A stretch of DNA of 35,902 nucleotides from Okeania sp. SIO3B5 (GCF_010692555.1 NZ_JAAHHG010000055.1:1-35902); one strand, 5' to 3'. Numbered from the stretch's first letter, positions 9,204 through 18,084 are shown. Translations and numbers: made by a program. Notes: generated from the letters alone by a model not told the origin.

Positions 9204-10160
9204 ATGTTTACAAACAGGGTGATAGATGGTCGCTATAGGGAAAAGCGAGAATGGTTGACGGTTATTCTAAAAATGCGATATTCGGTCATTCCAGCTATTG
9301 TTTTTCGGGTGACATTCTGCGGATTTTTTGGCTTTTTAATTTCTTTACTTGACTCTTTTAATTTTCCTGTGACTTTGCCGATTAAAAGTAGTATTGTTCC
9401 TAGTTTAGTCTTGGGTTTACTATTAGTTTTTAGAACAAATACTGCTTATGAAAGATTCTGGCAAGGTCGGCAATTATGGGGGAAAATTGTTAATACAGTT
9501 CGTAATTTTGCTCGACAAATTTGGGTTTCTGTTGAAGAAAATGAACCAGCAGATCGAAAGGCAAAAGAGGAAATAATCAGGTTATTAGTAGCCTTTGCTA
9601 TTGCTGGTAAATTATATTTGCGCCGTCAGAGTGTCAATAGAGAATTAGAGGGATATATGCCTAAACAATGGTATGAAAAACTCAAAACAATGAATCATCC
9701 TCCTATTCATATTGCTTTTTGGATTAGTGATTATCTCCAGCATCAATATGAACGTGGTTGTATTAATCCCTATCAACTTACTGCTATGTTTAAGTTGTTG
9801 GATAGAATGGTTGAAGCATTAACTTGTTGTGAGGGTATTTTAAATACACCAATTCCTTTGGCTTACTCTATTCATCTGAGGCAATTATTGTTAATTTATT
9901 GTTTGTCATTACCATTGCAAATAGTTAATGAGTTTCATTTTTGGACTGGTGTAGTAGTTGCTTTAATTAGTTTTACAGTATTTGGAATTGAAGAAATTGC
10001 TCTAGAAATAGAAAATCCTTTCGGTTACGATCCTAATGATTTACCTTTAGATGCTATTTGTGTTGCAATGCACCGTAATATTGAAGATTTAATTACTTTA
10101 GCGCCTAGCGTTAGACATTGGAAGCGTACTCCAGTTAATTTAGAATCCCATAATTTTTAA
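9204..10160 (+). CDS. Bestrophin-family (UPF0187) membrane protein
   Basis: A 318-aa protein of the bestrophin/YneE family, which forms pentameric anion or cation channels in the inner membrane. Recognisable features are the N-terminal REW...R segment, the hydrophobic stretch at about 33-52 (IVFRVTFCGFFGFLISLLDS), the FRTNTAYERFWQGRQLWG signature at about 78-95, a charged helical middle, two hydrophobic segments at about 222-262, and the C-terminal EIENPFGYDPNDLPLD motif at about 271-286, which is highly typical of the family. Length is normal. In cyanobacteria and chloroplasts, relatives have been linked to ion balance across membranes; the ion here is unknown. An M5 element is inserted right on the stop codon (duplicated target AACTA overlaps TAA), so its 3' untranslated region is MITE-derived. 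No operon partner. Confidence 0.93.
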   Translation: MFTNRVIDGRYREKREWLTVILKMRYSVIPAIVFRVTFCGFFGFLISLLDSFNFPVTLPIKSSIVPSLVLGLLLVFRTNTAYERFWQGRQLWGKIVNTVRNFARQIWVSVEENEPADRKAKEEIIRLLVAFAIAGKLYLRRQSVNRELEGYMPKQWYEKLKTMNHPPIHIAFWISDYLQHQYERGCINPYQLTAMFKLLDRMVEALTCCEGILNTPIPLAYSIHLRQLLLIYCLSLPLQIVNEFHFWTGVVVALISFTVFGIEEIALEIENPFGYDPNDLPLDAICVAMHRNIEDLITLAPSVRHWKRTPVNLESHNF

Positions 10161-10269
10161 CTAGGGTTTGCGCTCAAAAGTCTGATGGTGATGATAGGGA
10201 ACAGGGAACACTTAACTGGGAACAGGGAACAGTTTAGACCATCTACTGCGGCCAAATTTTCTGATAGTA

Positions 10270-10418
10270 ATATCATGTCCGGTTGAACAGTGATAAATAA
10301 ATAACTACGGAGGAGTCAGTCCTCAGGAGGAAAGAGTCAGGAGGAAAGAGGGAAGAAAGAAGAAGAACTGGAGTTGAAGGAGAAAGTTTTTTTATCACTA
10401 ATTATCCGGACATGATAT
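10270..10418. mobile_element. M1 MITE-like element, 149 bp, inside M5
   Basis: Perfect 13-bp M1 ends. The orientation is opposite to the copy at 1150: the TTGAA end is on the left and the TTTTTTTATCACTAATTAT end on the right. The core has (GGAGTCA/GGAAAGA) short repeats. Confidence 0.87.
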
Positions 10419-10551
10419 AAGGGGAAAAATATTAACATTTTGGTAAGCATTTCCTGCGGACTGCTGCGCAAACAGCCGTCAGCTATCAGCTATCAGCTAT
10501 TGCTTTTAGTTTTAGATAAAAGCTTTACTAATTGAGTCAGAATTTATACTT

Positions 10552-10683
10552 ATATCATGTTCGGATGATCACTTACAATAAAGTCATTGCGACTGAAACG
10601 GAGTGGAAGGAAGCAATAGATACGGGTTTGAGATATCTCTTCCATCTATATCCTAATCATAACTATTCAACCGAACATGATAT
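10552..10683. mobile_element. M1 variant element, 132 bp (TTCGG ends), inside M5
   Basis: Both termini carry the same C-to-T change relative to the main family: ATATCATGTTCGG left and CCGAACATGATAT right, so the inverted repeat stays perfect. The interior (10575-10660) is unlike other M1 copies and has no heptamer array. Confidence 0.85.
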
Positions 10684-10877
10684 TACGCCTAAAAGCTGAC
10701 TTTAAAGCCTATATTCATTAAAACCCCGTCATAATAGCTGAGAGCTGACAGCTAATAGCTGAATGCTTACACATTTTGAGACAAATTGAGCCAAAAACCT
10801 TGCACCCCCTCAGCAATATTTAATTCTGGAAGCCTTTACAGGTATTGATTACAATTTTATTCAGCAAGCCCTAACTA

Positions 10878-11440
10878 GCTATGGACTAAAAGCTTTCAGT
10901 GATCGGCTTAGATTGAAATCCTCATTTAAATTGCATTTCTCTCGGTTTCACTATAAATCTAAGCCGTTTGTAGGGCATAACCCTAGGAAATGCTAACTGC
11001 AGTAATTGCTGTTTGCGGAGCATTCCATCAGGAAATGCTTTTTTTAATTCCGATTTGCGTAAAAAATAATACACATTTATTTTGTGTTTTGTGGTAATGG
11101 CGATCGCTATTAATTATGTTTCATAATTTTGCCTAAATTGCAACAAAAGAAAAAATTATGTTAAGATTTCTAAAATAGAGTTATAGATTTAAAGTTAATA
11201 GCGCTCTAAATCCAGAATTGCTGAGGACTTTATCTATCTCTAGTTTTGCAGACATGGCTTTAATGCTATAGCAAGGAACGAGTTGGTGTTTGACAGAGAT
11301 TGATGATGAACCTGAGACAGAGAAAAGTTTTTGCCACTGTTCCCTGTTCCCTGCTATATATCTGCTTAATTTTAATATCCGCAATAATTTATAGACTTTC
11401 GCCCATCAAATCAAATGATTAACAATATTAATTTGACCTT
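10878..11440. other. Intergenic, no gene supported
   Basis: This holds imperfect palindromes of the GTTTGCGGAGCATTCC...GGAAATGC form near 11008-11040, related to 20461-20490. A possible long stem pairs GGCTTAGATTGAAA with the complementary ATAAATCTAAGCC at about 10905-10965. A short minus-strand frame at 11181-11384 has no recognisable content and is not called. Confidence 0.45.
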
Positions 11441-11549
11441 GAGTTTACCGAAAAATTGGGTTTAAAGCCTCGCCCATAAGCGGGCGACTTTTTAGTTTAT
11501 TTTTTCCCAAAATTATGTCCTTAATGCTTTTTAGTTCAAAAGTCATTTT

Positions 11550-12754
11550 ATGAAAGCGAGATTTAAGTACCGTATATATCCAACACCAGGACAAAAATAC
11601 CAATTAGCAAAGCTATTTGGTTGTGTCCGTGTTGTTTGGAATGATAGTCTAGCTTGGTGCCCGTGAAAAGTATCAATCTGGAGAGAATAAACCTGTTAAC
11701 TCACAGCTACAAAAACAGTTTATTACTCAGGCTAAAAAGATTGAAGACAGAGAATGGCTATCAGAAGTTTCTGCTATACCGTTGCAGCAATCTTTAAACG
11801 ATTTAAACCAGGCGTTGCTCTAACTTTTTTAAATCAACTCAAGGTAAGAGAAAGGGTAAACCTATTAAACCTCCTAAATTTAAAACTAGAAAATCAAGAC
11901 AGACTGCAAGGTTTACAAAGGGTAGATTTAAAGTTGGTCAACATAAGGTGTATTTAGCCAAAATAGGAAAGCTGAAAATTGTGTGGTCAAGGGAACTACC
12001 AGCTATTCCATCATCAGTAACAGTAATCAAAGATTCAGCTCATAGATATTTTCTGAGTTTTGTAGTAGAAATACAACCAGAAACCTTACCTAAAACTGAT
12101 AATTCAGTAGGTATAGATTTAGGAATTAAAACTTTTGCAACTTTGAGTGATGGTCAAAAAATTGATGGGCCCAAACCACTCAAGAAACGAATTAAGAAGT
12201 ACCGAAAACTAAGTAAGTCATTATCTAAAAGAACTAGAGGTTCTAAACAATATGAAAAAGCTAGACTAAAAATAGCTAAGTTCCATGCCAAACTGAAAGA
12301 TACTAGAACAGATTTTTTACATAAATTGTCTACTGAAATAATTCGTGAAAACCAAACAATTGTTTTAGAAGATTTGAATGTTTCAGGAATGGTAAAAAAT
12401 CGGAAATTATCCAGAGCTATATCAGATTTAGGTTGGAAAAAGTTCCGAACACTTTTAGAAGGAAAGGCAGAAAAATACGGTAGAGAATTTAGAGTCATTG
12501 ATAGATGGCAACCTACTTCTCAAGTATGTTCATGTTGTGGTTTTCGTGGAGGCAAATTAGACCTTTCAGTTAGAGAATGGGAATGCCTTAATTGCGGTAG
12601 AAAACATGACCGTGATACGAATGCAGCAATAAACATATTAGTCGCCGGGGGGCACTCGGAGACAAAAAACGGACATGGAGGCAAGCATAAGACTACTGCC
12701 AAAGTAGCAGCAGCCTATGAGATGTCAACTCACCGAGGAGCTACGGCTCGGTAG
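11550..12754 (+). pseudogene. tnpB: tnpB, RNA-guided nuclease gene with two frameshifts
   Basis: Translation starts with MKARFKYRIYPTPGQKYQLA, the classic TnpB N-terminus. It hits TGA at 11664 in the first frame, continues in the next frame from about 11656 (AREKYQSGENKPVNSQLQKQ), stops again at 11821, and resumes in a third frame from about 11819 (NFFKSTQGKRKGKP) to the end. So two small indels, near 11655 and 11819, break the first 90 codons. The remainder is intact: counted from the in-frame ATG at 11948, RuvC-I Asp57 (GIDLGIKTFATL), RuvC-II Glu141 (VLEDLNVSGM), a zinc ribbon (Cys194, Cys197, Cys213, Cys216) and RuvC-III Asp223 (DRDTNAAINIL). A start at 11948 would remove the N-terminal wedge domain, so activity is doubtful unless the indels are sequencing errors. 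Confidence 0.9.
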
Positions 12755-12790
12755 GAATCCTCGCGCCTTTAGGCCGGGGAGGATGTCAAC
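12725..12790 (+). ncRNA. Candidate omegaRNA 3' scaffold / IS605 right end
   Basis: Two hairpins follow each other. ACCGAG-GAGCTACGG-CTCGGT (12732-12752) overlaps the tnpB stop. A GC-rich stem around CGCGCC-TTTA-GGCCG (about 12761-12777) comes before GGGGAGGATGTCAAC. In TnpB systems the transcript across this right end is the omegaRNA, and the bases after it act as guide (established for the family). The guide would then begin near 12791 (TATACCAGCGATCGC). Expression is inference. Confidence 0.5.
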
Positions 12791-12923
12791 TATACCAGCG
12801 ATCGCTTTAGCATTTACTCATTTAGGTGGTTTGATTTGGCAGTCAGTTCAAGACAACAAAAGTCAATTAGATAATAATGAACAGCAGGAAACAGGACAAG
12901 GTTTCAATGCTTCAACATCATAG
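12791..12923 (+). pseudogene. Possible C-terminal gene fragment next to the IS605 end
   Basis: Immediately after the element end an open frame reads PAIALAFTHLGGLIWQSVQD, followed by a polar Q/N-rich tail, ending at a TAG. The first half is hydrophobic. The ATG in this frame (12783) is inside the IS right end, so the native start is missing. It may be the tail of a gene cut by the insertion, but no matching upstream half was recognised before 11461. No function is assigned. Confidence 0.25.
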
Positions 12924-12961
12924 ATAAAATTAGCATAAAACTATTCTCTGAAAAAAAAGTA

Positions 12962-13076
12962 ATATCATGTCCAGTTGAATTATAAAGAATTGAGTAGAAA
13001 GTAGGGAGTAGGAAGAGGTTTGTTTTTGAAGTGAGAAAATGATTTTTTTCATCACCCTATTATTCGGACATGATAT
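12962..13076. mobile_element. M1 MITE-like element, 115 bp
   Basis: Left terminus ATATCATGTCCAGTTGAATTA (one mismatch, CCAG for CCGG), right terminus TATTATTCGGACATGATAT. A short GTAGGGA repeat lies in the core, and TTTTTTTCATCACC precedes the right end as in other copies. Confidence 0.78.
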
Positions 13077-13722
13077 GTTCAATCATTGATATTCATCTCT
13101 TCATATTTATTTTTGGAGAGATTTTTATTTGGGAATAGAAATTGCTGGCTACTTTGAGATAATACCAATTTGATAAATGTTTACTACAAATAGCTAGGGT
13201 ATTTCTTAGAATCCATAATTCATAATGGATATCTTTAAGACAATTTTTGATGTTGCAAATTATCTTTTTCGTCAAATAGACTTTATTTGAAAGTTTATTT
13301 ATGATTCTTATTATTCGTAACATTCTTTTTTCAAAATGGTATAACAGGAAATAAGCAATAGTGGAAAAAAACTTTCTTCGTTTTAAGATTCATTCAGATC
13401 AATCTCTTTCCTAAAAAAGCCTTTGTTTGCTGTATAATTAGTCCTACTTTGAAAACTTATAGATGAAAATGTTTGATAGAAAAGAGAGCTGAATATAATT
13501 GTTTTTCTGATGTTGGTTTTAAATAATTTACTACTAACTTTATTTTTATTTATTCACAATAAAATATTATCATACTATGATTAATAGTATAAGTATTATA
13601 AAAAATGGTAAAAAGTTTGGCCAATATATAAATTTTTTTGACATTGATAAAAAATATTGAGCATAGATGATTTACTATATGGTAAAGGATAAAAAATTGA
13701 TTGAAAAAATTTAGTAAAGAAG
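13077..13722. other. Intergenic, AT-rich leader of the TPR gene
   Basis: No recognisable gene or element. A 76-codon minus-strand frame (13093-13323) is open, but it is AT-rich, has no clear ribosome site and no recognisable content, so it is not called. The last 200 bases before 13723 are very AT-rich and probably hold the promoter of the TPR gene. Confidence 0.45.
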
Positions 13723-16500
13723 ATGGAAAAGAATAAAATTGATATCGCAGTTATTTATGAGCAGGCACTTGCTCGTTACCAATGGGAAGATTATTATGGA
13801 GCGATCGCTGATTACACGACAGTGATAGAGATAGAATCAAATAATGCAGAGGTTTACTTCAATAGAGGTATTGCTAAACATCAAATAGAAGATTATCAAG
13901 GTGCAATTTTTGATTATACCGAAGCGATTAGAATTAATCCCAGTAATAGCGATTTTTATAATAATCGTGGTTTAGCTTTTTCTCAAATGGGGTACTATAC
14001 CGAAGCGATCGCTGACTTAGATGAAGTACTTCGACTTAATCCTAATGATGCTGATAGTTATTACAATAGAGGTTTTGTATATGAGGCAATAGCAGATTAT
14101 GAAAAAGCTATTGCCTCATACACAGAAGCACTAAAAATCAATCCTGATTATAATGAAGCTAATAAAAAACGAGAGTATCTGCTTTCTCAGATTGAGAGTC
14201 AGACTGCAGCAGTAGTAGAAGAAACAACAGTAGTAGAAGAAACAACAGTAGTAGAAGAAACAACAGTAGTAGAAGAAACAACAGTAGTAGAAGAAACAAC
14301 AGTAGTAGAAGAAACAACAGCAGAAGCACCACAGACTGAGATTGAGGTGGAGAAATCTCCACCAGTTGCAGTAGAAGAGACTTTACCAGAGAAACAAAAA
14401 AATGATGTGGAGACTAAGAAATCTCCTAATTCAGCTAAATCAACTATGAAAAGCGTGTTACATCGCTATTTGCATAGAGGTGGATCGGCAAAGAAGACTT
14501 CACCAAAGAAACAAAAAAATGATGTGGAGACCAAGAAATCTGCGAAATCTCCAGATGTATCTGTGGAGGAAACTATAGCAGAAATACCACAGACTCAAAA
14601 GACTGAGATAGAGAAGAAAAAATCTCCAGATGTATCTGTGGAGGAAACTATAGTAGAAATACCACAGATTGAGATAGAGAAGGAAAAATCTCCAGATGTA
14701 TCTGTGAAGGAAACTATAGTAGAAATACCACAGATTGAGATAGAGAAGGAAAAATCTCCAGATGTATCTGTGAAGGAAACTATAGTAGAAATACCACGGA
14801 CTGAGATAGAGAAGGAAAAATCTCCAGATGTATCTGTGGAGGAGACTATAGCAGAAATACCACAGACTGAGATAGAGAAAGAAAAATCTCCAGATGTATC
14901 TGTGGAGGAGACTATAGCAGAAATACCACAGACTCAAAAGACTGAGATAGAGAAAGAAAAATCTCCAGATGTATCTGTGGAGGAGACTATAGCAGAAATA
15001 CCACAGACTCAGGCCAAGCAATCTCCAGATGTATCTGTGGAGGAGACTATAGCAGAAATACCACAGACTGAGATAGAGAAGGAAAAATCTCCAGAAAGAT
15101 CAGATACTTCCGATAATTCAACTAACTCGCTTGTGAATAATTTGTTAAATCGTTATTTACGGAGAAATCTATCAGTAGAGGAGACTTTACCACAGACAAC
15201 AGAAACAGAACAGAAACAGTCAACACCAGTATCTGTAGAGGAACCACAGACACCAGAAACAGAACAGAAACAGTCAACACCAGTATCTGTAGAGGAACCA
15301 CAGACACCAGAAACAGAACAGAAACAGTCAACACCAGTATCTGTAGAGGAACCACAGACACCAGAAACAGAACAGAAACAGTCAACACCAGTATCTGTAG
15401 AGGAACCACAGACACCAGAAACAGAACAGAAACAGTCAACACCAGTATCTGTAGAGGAACCACAGACACCAGAAACAGAACAGAAACAGTCAACACCAGT
15501 ATCTGTGGAGGAACCACAGACACCAGAAACAGAACAGAAACAGTCAACACCAGTATCTGTGGAGGAACCACAGACACCAGAAACAGAACAGAAACAGTCA
15601 ACACCAGTATCTGTGGAGGAACCACAGACACCAGAAACAGAACAGAAACAGTCAACACCAGAGATTTTGAAAGATGCTTTGCCCCTGACATCAAAAAATC
15701 ATGTTTCTAATTTTAAAGATAGTGATGCTCGCTACAAACAAAAACAAATTCAACCTGAAGAACAAGATCCTCAAGAAACCATCGCTAATTTAACTGAAGC
15801 ACTTCGACTTAATCCCAATGAAGCCGAACTTTACTACCAGAGAGGTAAGCTCAAGTCTCAACTAGGAAATTATCAGGAGGCGATCGCTGATTTTACTGAA
15901 GCACTCACATTGAATCTCGATCCAGATCAAATTTATGCCTGTTATAATGAAAGAGGTGTTGCTTATTCACATTTAGAAGATTATCAAAATGCACTTACTA
16001 ATTATACTACTGCGATTAACATCGATCCTAACGATCCTAATGCTTGCCACAATCGAGGAAGTCTTCACTCTGTCATGGGAAATTATCAGGAGGCGATCGC
16101 TGATTTTACGACAGTGATAAAATCTCATCCCAAAGATGCTGATGCCTATAATAATCGAGGTATTTGTCTTTATGAAATGAAAGACTTTTATGGGGCGATC
16201 TCTGATTTTACTGAGGCAATTAAGATTAATCCGGATTATGCAGATGCTTATAATAATAGGGGCATTTCTAATTATGAAATAGGGGATTATCAGCAGGCAA
16301 TAGATGATTATACAGAAGCAATTAAGCTTGAACCAAAAGATGCTAAAACTTATTATAATCGTGGTATACTTCGTTACTTTACCAAAAAATATCAAGAGGC
16401 AATAGATGACTTTGAAAAAGCAGCAGATCTTTATCAACAACAAGGAAAAAACGAAGACTATCAGGAAGTGATGAAAATGATTAGAAAATTAAAGAATTAA
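13723..16500 (+). CDS. TPR protein with three in-frame tandem-repeat blocks
   Basis: 925 aa. An N-terminal TPR array (about residues 8-155: ALARYQWEDYYGAIADYT, INPSNSDFYNNRGLAF) and a C-terminal TPR array (about 695-915) flank a low-complexity middle. The middle has VVEETT x6 (residues about 164-199), SPDVSVEETIAEIPQ-TEIEKEK units x8 (about 276-456), and STPVSVEEPQTPETEQKQ x8 (about 500-643). Two similar basic helices, MKSVLHRYLHRG and VNNLLNRYLRRN, sit before the second and third blocks. No signal peptide or membrane segment was seen, so it is probably a cytoplasmic scaffold holding partners at its two TPR ends; the partners are unknown. The acidic, Pro/Thr/Glu-rich linker should be disordered and extended. 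The start ATG follows a purine-rich AAAGAAG. The gene is monocistronic. Antisense open frames across the repeats are artefacts of the repeat composition. Confidence 0.9.
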   Translation: MEKNKIDIAVIYEQALARYQWEDYYGAIADYTTVIEIESNNAEVYFNRGIAKHQIEDYQGAIFDYTEAIRINPSNSDFYNNRGLAFSQMGYYTEAIADLDEVLRLNPNDADSYYNRGFVYEAIADYEKAIASYTEALKINPDYNEANKKREYLLSQIESQTAAVVEETTVVEETTVVEETTVVEETTVVEETTVVEETTAEAPQTEIEVEKSPPVAVEETLPEKQKNDVETKKSPNSAKSTMKSVLHRYLHRGGSAKKTSPKKQKNDVETKKSAKSPDVSVEETIAEIPQTQKTEIEKKKSPDVSVEETIVEIPQIEIEKEKSPDVSVKETIVEIPQIEIEKEKSPDVSVKETIVEIPRTEIEKEKSPDVSVEETIAEIPQTEIEKEKSPDVSVEETIAEIPQTQKTEIEKEKSPDVSVEETIAEIPQTQAKQSPDVSVEETIAEIPQTEIEKEKSPERSDTSDNSTNSLVNNLLNRYLRRNLSVEETLPQTTETEQKQSTPVSVEEPQTPETEQKQSTPVSVEEPQTPETEQKQSTPVSVEEPQTPETEQKQSTPVSVEEPQTPETEQKQSTPVSVEEPQTPETEQKQSTPVSVEEPQTPETEQKQSTPVSVEEPQTPETEQKQSTPVSVEEPQTPETEQKQSTPEILKDALPLTSKNHVSNFKDSDARYKQKQIQPEEQDPQETIANLTEALRLNPNEAELYYQRGKLKSQLGNYQEAIADFTEALTLNLDPDQIYACYNERGVAYSHLEDYQNALTNYTTAINIDPNDPNACHNRGSLHSVMGNYQEAIADFTTVIKSHPKDADAYNNRGICLYEMKDFYGAISDFTEAIKINPDYADAYNNRGISNYEIGDYQQAIDDYTEAIKLEPKDAKTYYNRGILRYFTKKYQEAIDDFEKAADLYQQQGKNEDYQEVMKMIRKLKN
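14212..14319 (+). repeat. 18-bp in-frame tandem repeat x6 (VVEETT)
   Basis: Six perfect copies of GTAGTAGAAGAAACAACA with no synonymous change between them, inside the TPR gene. Each unit adds six residues, so slippage changes length without breaking the frame. Perfect identity implies recent expansion or ongoing homogenisation. Confidence 0.95.
14548..15090 (+). repeat. 60-75-bp in-frame repeat x8 (SPDVSV[E/K]ETI...)
   Basis: Eight units beginning TCTCCAGATGTATCTGTG. Unit lengths vary in whole codons: most are 22 residues, two carry an extra QKT-type triplet (25 residues), and one ends QAKQ instead of TEIEKEK. Units 2-4 share VEIP and, in two of them, VKET, which suggests local duplication of neighbours. 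Confidence 0.92.
15220..15651 (+). repeat. 54-bp in-frame tandem repeat x8 (STPVSVEEPQTPETEQKQ)
   Basis: Exactly 8 x 54 bp. The only visible difference is GTAGAG in the first five units and GTGGAG in the last three, a silent change. This polarity suggests that the array grew by duplicating blocks from each side. Confidence 0.95.
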
Positions 16501-16567
16501 AGAATATTATCAGAAGGAGTCAGGAGTCAGGAGGGAAGAAGAAGGAGTTTTAGGGTATGATTCAATA

Positions 16568-16680
16568 ATTGATAATTACCTCTCCCTAAAAGGAAGAGGA
16601 TTGAATAAAAGGAAAATTTTTTCTTGTTTCTCCTTGCTCATGAGAGGCTTTAAACCGTAAGGATTCAGGTGAGAGAAAGT
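16568..16680. repeat. M4 dispersed repeat
   Basis: AATTACCTCT...AGAGGATTGAATAAAAGG...ATTTTTTCTTG...CATGAGAGGCTTTAAACC matches the order of segments at 23010, 33567 and 34820. It lies between the TPR gene end (after a GGAGTCA short repeat) and an M1 right end. Confidence 0.65.
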
Positions 16681-16712
16681 TTTTTTTGTCACTAATTATC
16701 CGGACATGATAT
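16681..16712. repeat. Orphan M1 right end
   Basis: TTTTTTTGTCACTAATTATCCGGACATGATAT is the A-type M1 terminus. No left terminus is present between the TPR stop and the M4 repeat; the AATATTATC at 16503 could be its decayed remnant. Confidence 0.7.
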
Positions 16713-16749
16713 AACGCTCTATTGGGAGTAAATAAATATTTATACTAAT

Positions 16750-16850
16750 AGACATCTCCAAAAATCAAAAATAAAATCAATTATCGTACAGAAATTATCA
16801 GTTATTTCCCCCTATTCCCTATTCCCTATTCCCTATTTTCTGGAGATGTC
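16750..16850. mobile_element. M6 MITE-like element, 101 bp, 4-bp target duplication
   Basis: The ends are AGACATCTCCA and TGGAGATGTC, flanked by TAAT at 16746-16749 and 16851-16854. The core is CCCTATT x3. The right tip contains an ATG (16846) that opens the frame of the downstream U32 peptidase gene. Confidence 0.85.
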
Positions 16851-16881
16851 TAATGAGTTAAATATTTTTATCCAAAACAAA

Positions 16882-18084
16882 ATGCAATTTAACACTTTTG
16901 CCTCATCTGTCAATGATTTAAAACGGTGTGTCAACGCTCCTAAATTGCAAGAGGTTTTATTAGAACCTACCTTACTTGCCAGACAAGGGAAACTTTCACA
17001 AGAGGAATTACTGTTGTTAGCATCAACAGCAGTAGAATTAGGTTTGCGCCCGATTTTAGTGTGGGATATTCTGATGCCAGAACAGGTCATGAATAGAATT
17101 GGCGAACAACTGATTCAGTGGGACCTTAGCAAGTTTGAGGCAGTTAGAGTTTCCGATCCAGGTGCTGCCTGGTGGCTGAAAATTAATCATCCAACTATAG
17201 CGCTGCAACTTATTGTGGAAACAGGTAATCACAATTTAGAAGCATTACGGGGTTGGTGCGAGATTTTGTCTGATTCCTTGGAACGTTTAATACTATCCAT
17301 TGAACTGCCAGAACAAAAACTAATTGAATATTGCCAAACTCTTCCTATCAGTTGCGAAGTTTTGGGAGTGGGGCAAATTTTGTTATTTTATTCGCCACGT
17401 TCCCTACTATCTCCACATTTATTAGATTCTGAGTCTCAGCAAAAAGTACCTCTGCAAACTACAGTATCATCGGAAGATAGTAATAACCGACCTTTTCCTA
17501 CTTTAGAAACGGTGCATGGTACGTTTATGTTTTTGGATAAAGACCAGTTTATTTTGGATAAACTTGATAGTTTACAGGAAGCTGGTTTACATACTGTCTG
17601 TTTGGACTTGCGACATTTGGGGAAAGGTGCTGATGTAGCAGTAGATGTTGAGCAAATTTGTAGTCAGATTTTAACTAACCCCATTTCTTTGCGAAAAAAT
17701 TGGCCAAGACCGACGCGATCGCCTTTTTTTAATGCCAACCGCACTACTTCTATATTTTCTCGGATGAAGTCTAAGCATAAGTTAATTCAGTATCGACAAG
17801 AGGTTGGTTTAGCAGAGGTTTTAGCAGGAGAAAGTGGGAATTATGTTGTGTTTCACTCTTTACGACCTTTTGCTATTTCTCAAGTGGAGAAAATAATTGT
17901 ACCTACTGGGGAAGAAATAGAGATTCCAGAAGAAATAGTATTTCGTAACTTAAATGGTGAGGTAATTGAGTCATGCGATCGCGAACAAATTCTCATTACA
18001 GACTGGATCAAAAAAGCGATGCCAGGTTCATTATTGTTGGGTATAGCGCAAGTCAGAAGTCAAAAGTCAAAAGTCAAAAGTTAG
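16882..18084 (+). CDS. U32-family peptidase
   Basis: About 400 aa from the ATG at 16882. It belongs to the U32 (YhbU/PrtC-like) group, whose members are peptidases or hydroxylase-related proteins that often bind an iron-sulfur cluster. Visible family traits are the early V[L/I]LEPTLLARQGKLS segment, AVELGLRPILVWD, the repeating beta/alpha pattern, VLGVGQILLFYSPRSLLSP, and a C-terminal domain with HGTFMFLDKDQFILDKL. Its specific substrate is unknown. The frame is open from an ATG at 16846, but that ATG belongs to an inserted M6 element, so the internal ATG (residue 13 of the longer frame, QFNTFASSVNDLKR following) is the more likely native start. The last dozen residues (QVRSQKSKVKS) are translated from an AGTCAAA heptamer array, so the native C-terminus was probably shorter. 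It is convergent with comB. Confidence 0.8.
   Translation: MQFNTFASSVNDLKRCVNAPKLQEVLLEPTLLARQGKLSQEELLLLASTAVELGLRPILVWDILMPEQVMNRIGEQLIQWDLSKFEAVRVSDPGAAWWLKINHPTIALQLIVETGNHNLEALRGWCEILSDSLERLILSIELPEQKLIEYCQTLPISCEVLGVGQILLFYSPRSLLSPHLLDSESQQKVPLQTTVSSEDSNNRPFPTLETVHGTFMFLDKDQFILDKLDSLQEAGLHTVCLDLRHLGKGADVAVDVEQICSQILTNPISLRKNWPRPTRSPFFNANRTTSIFSRMKSKHKLIQYRQEVGLAEVLAGESGNYVVFHSLRPFAISQVEKIIVPTGEEIEIPEEIVFRNLNGEVIESCDREQILITDWIKKAMPGSLLLGIAQVRSQKSKVKS

Larger units (their letters stand above)
10164..10872. mobile_element. M5 element enlarged by two nested M1 copies
   Basis: The left end GGGTTTGCGCTCAAAAGTCT and the right end ATTCAGCAAGCCCT match the other M5 copies. The 5-bp duplication AACTA lies at 10159-10163 and 10873-10877. 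The usual 235-290-bp length is stretched to 709 bp by M1 elements at 10270-10418 and 10552-10683 plus (CAGCTAT)-type short repeats near 10480-10500. Confidence 0.8.
11461..12790 (+). mobile_element. IS200/IS605-type element with tnpB, no tnpA
   Basis: The left end has a hairpin, CGCCC-ATAAGC-GGGCG at 11471-11486, about 65 bases before tnpB. The right end after tnpB has the family-typical GGAATCC, a GC-rich hairpin, and GGGGAGGATGTCAAC at about 12754-12790. As usual for IS605, no terminal inverted repeat or target duplication is seen. No TnpA (Y1 transposase) is encoded, so any movement would need TnpA in trans. The exact left boundary is uncertain by tens of bases. Confidence 0.8.

Noticed and set aside
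11754-11957. 67-codon frame within tnpB
   Set aside because: It is the wrong frame; the TnpB sequence continues in the other two frames around it.
13093-13323. 76-codon minus-strand frame
   Set aside because: AT-rich, without a ribosome site or a known pattern; it could not be distinguished from chance.
14548-15651. CRISPR-like regular repeats
   Set aside because: The units are contiguous with no unique spacers, lie in frame inside a protein gene, and no cas gene is near.
14159-15694. Long minus-strand open frames opposite the TPR gene repeats
   Set aside because: They are translations of the tandem repeats on the wrong strand (runs of LLLLLF, LHRYIWRF, VLFLVSVV), with no start context; the plus-strand TPR gene explains the DNA.
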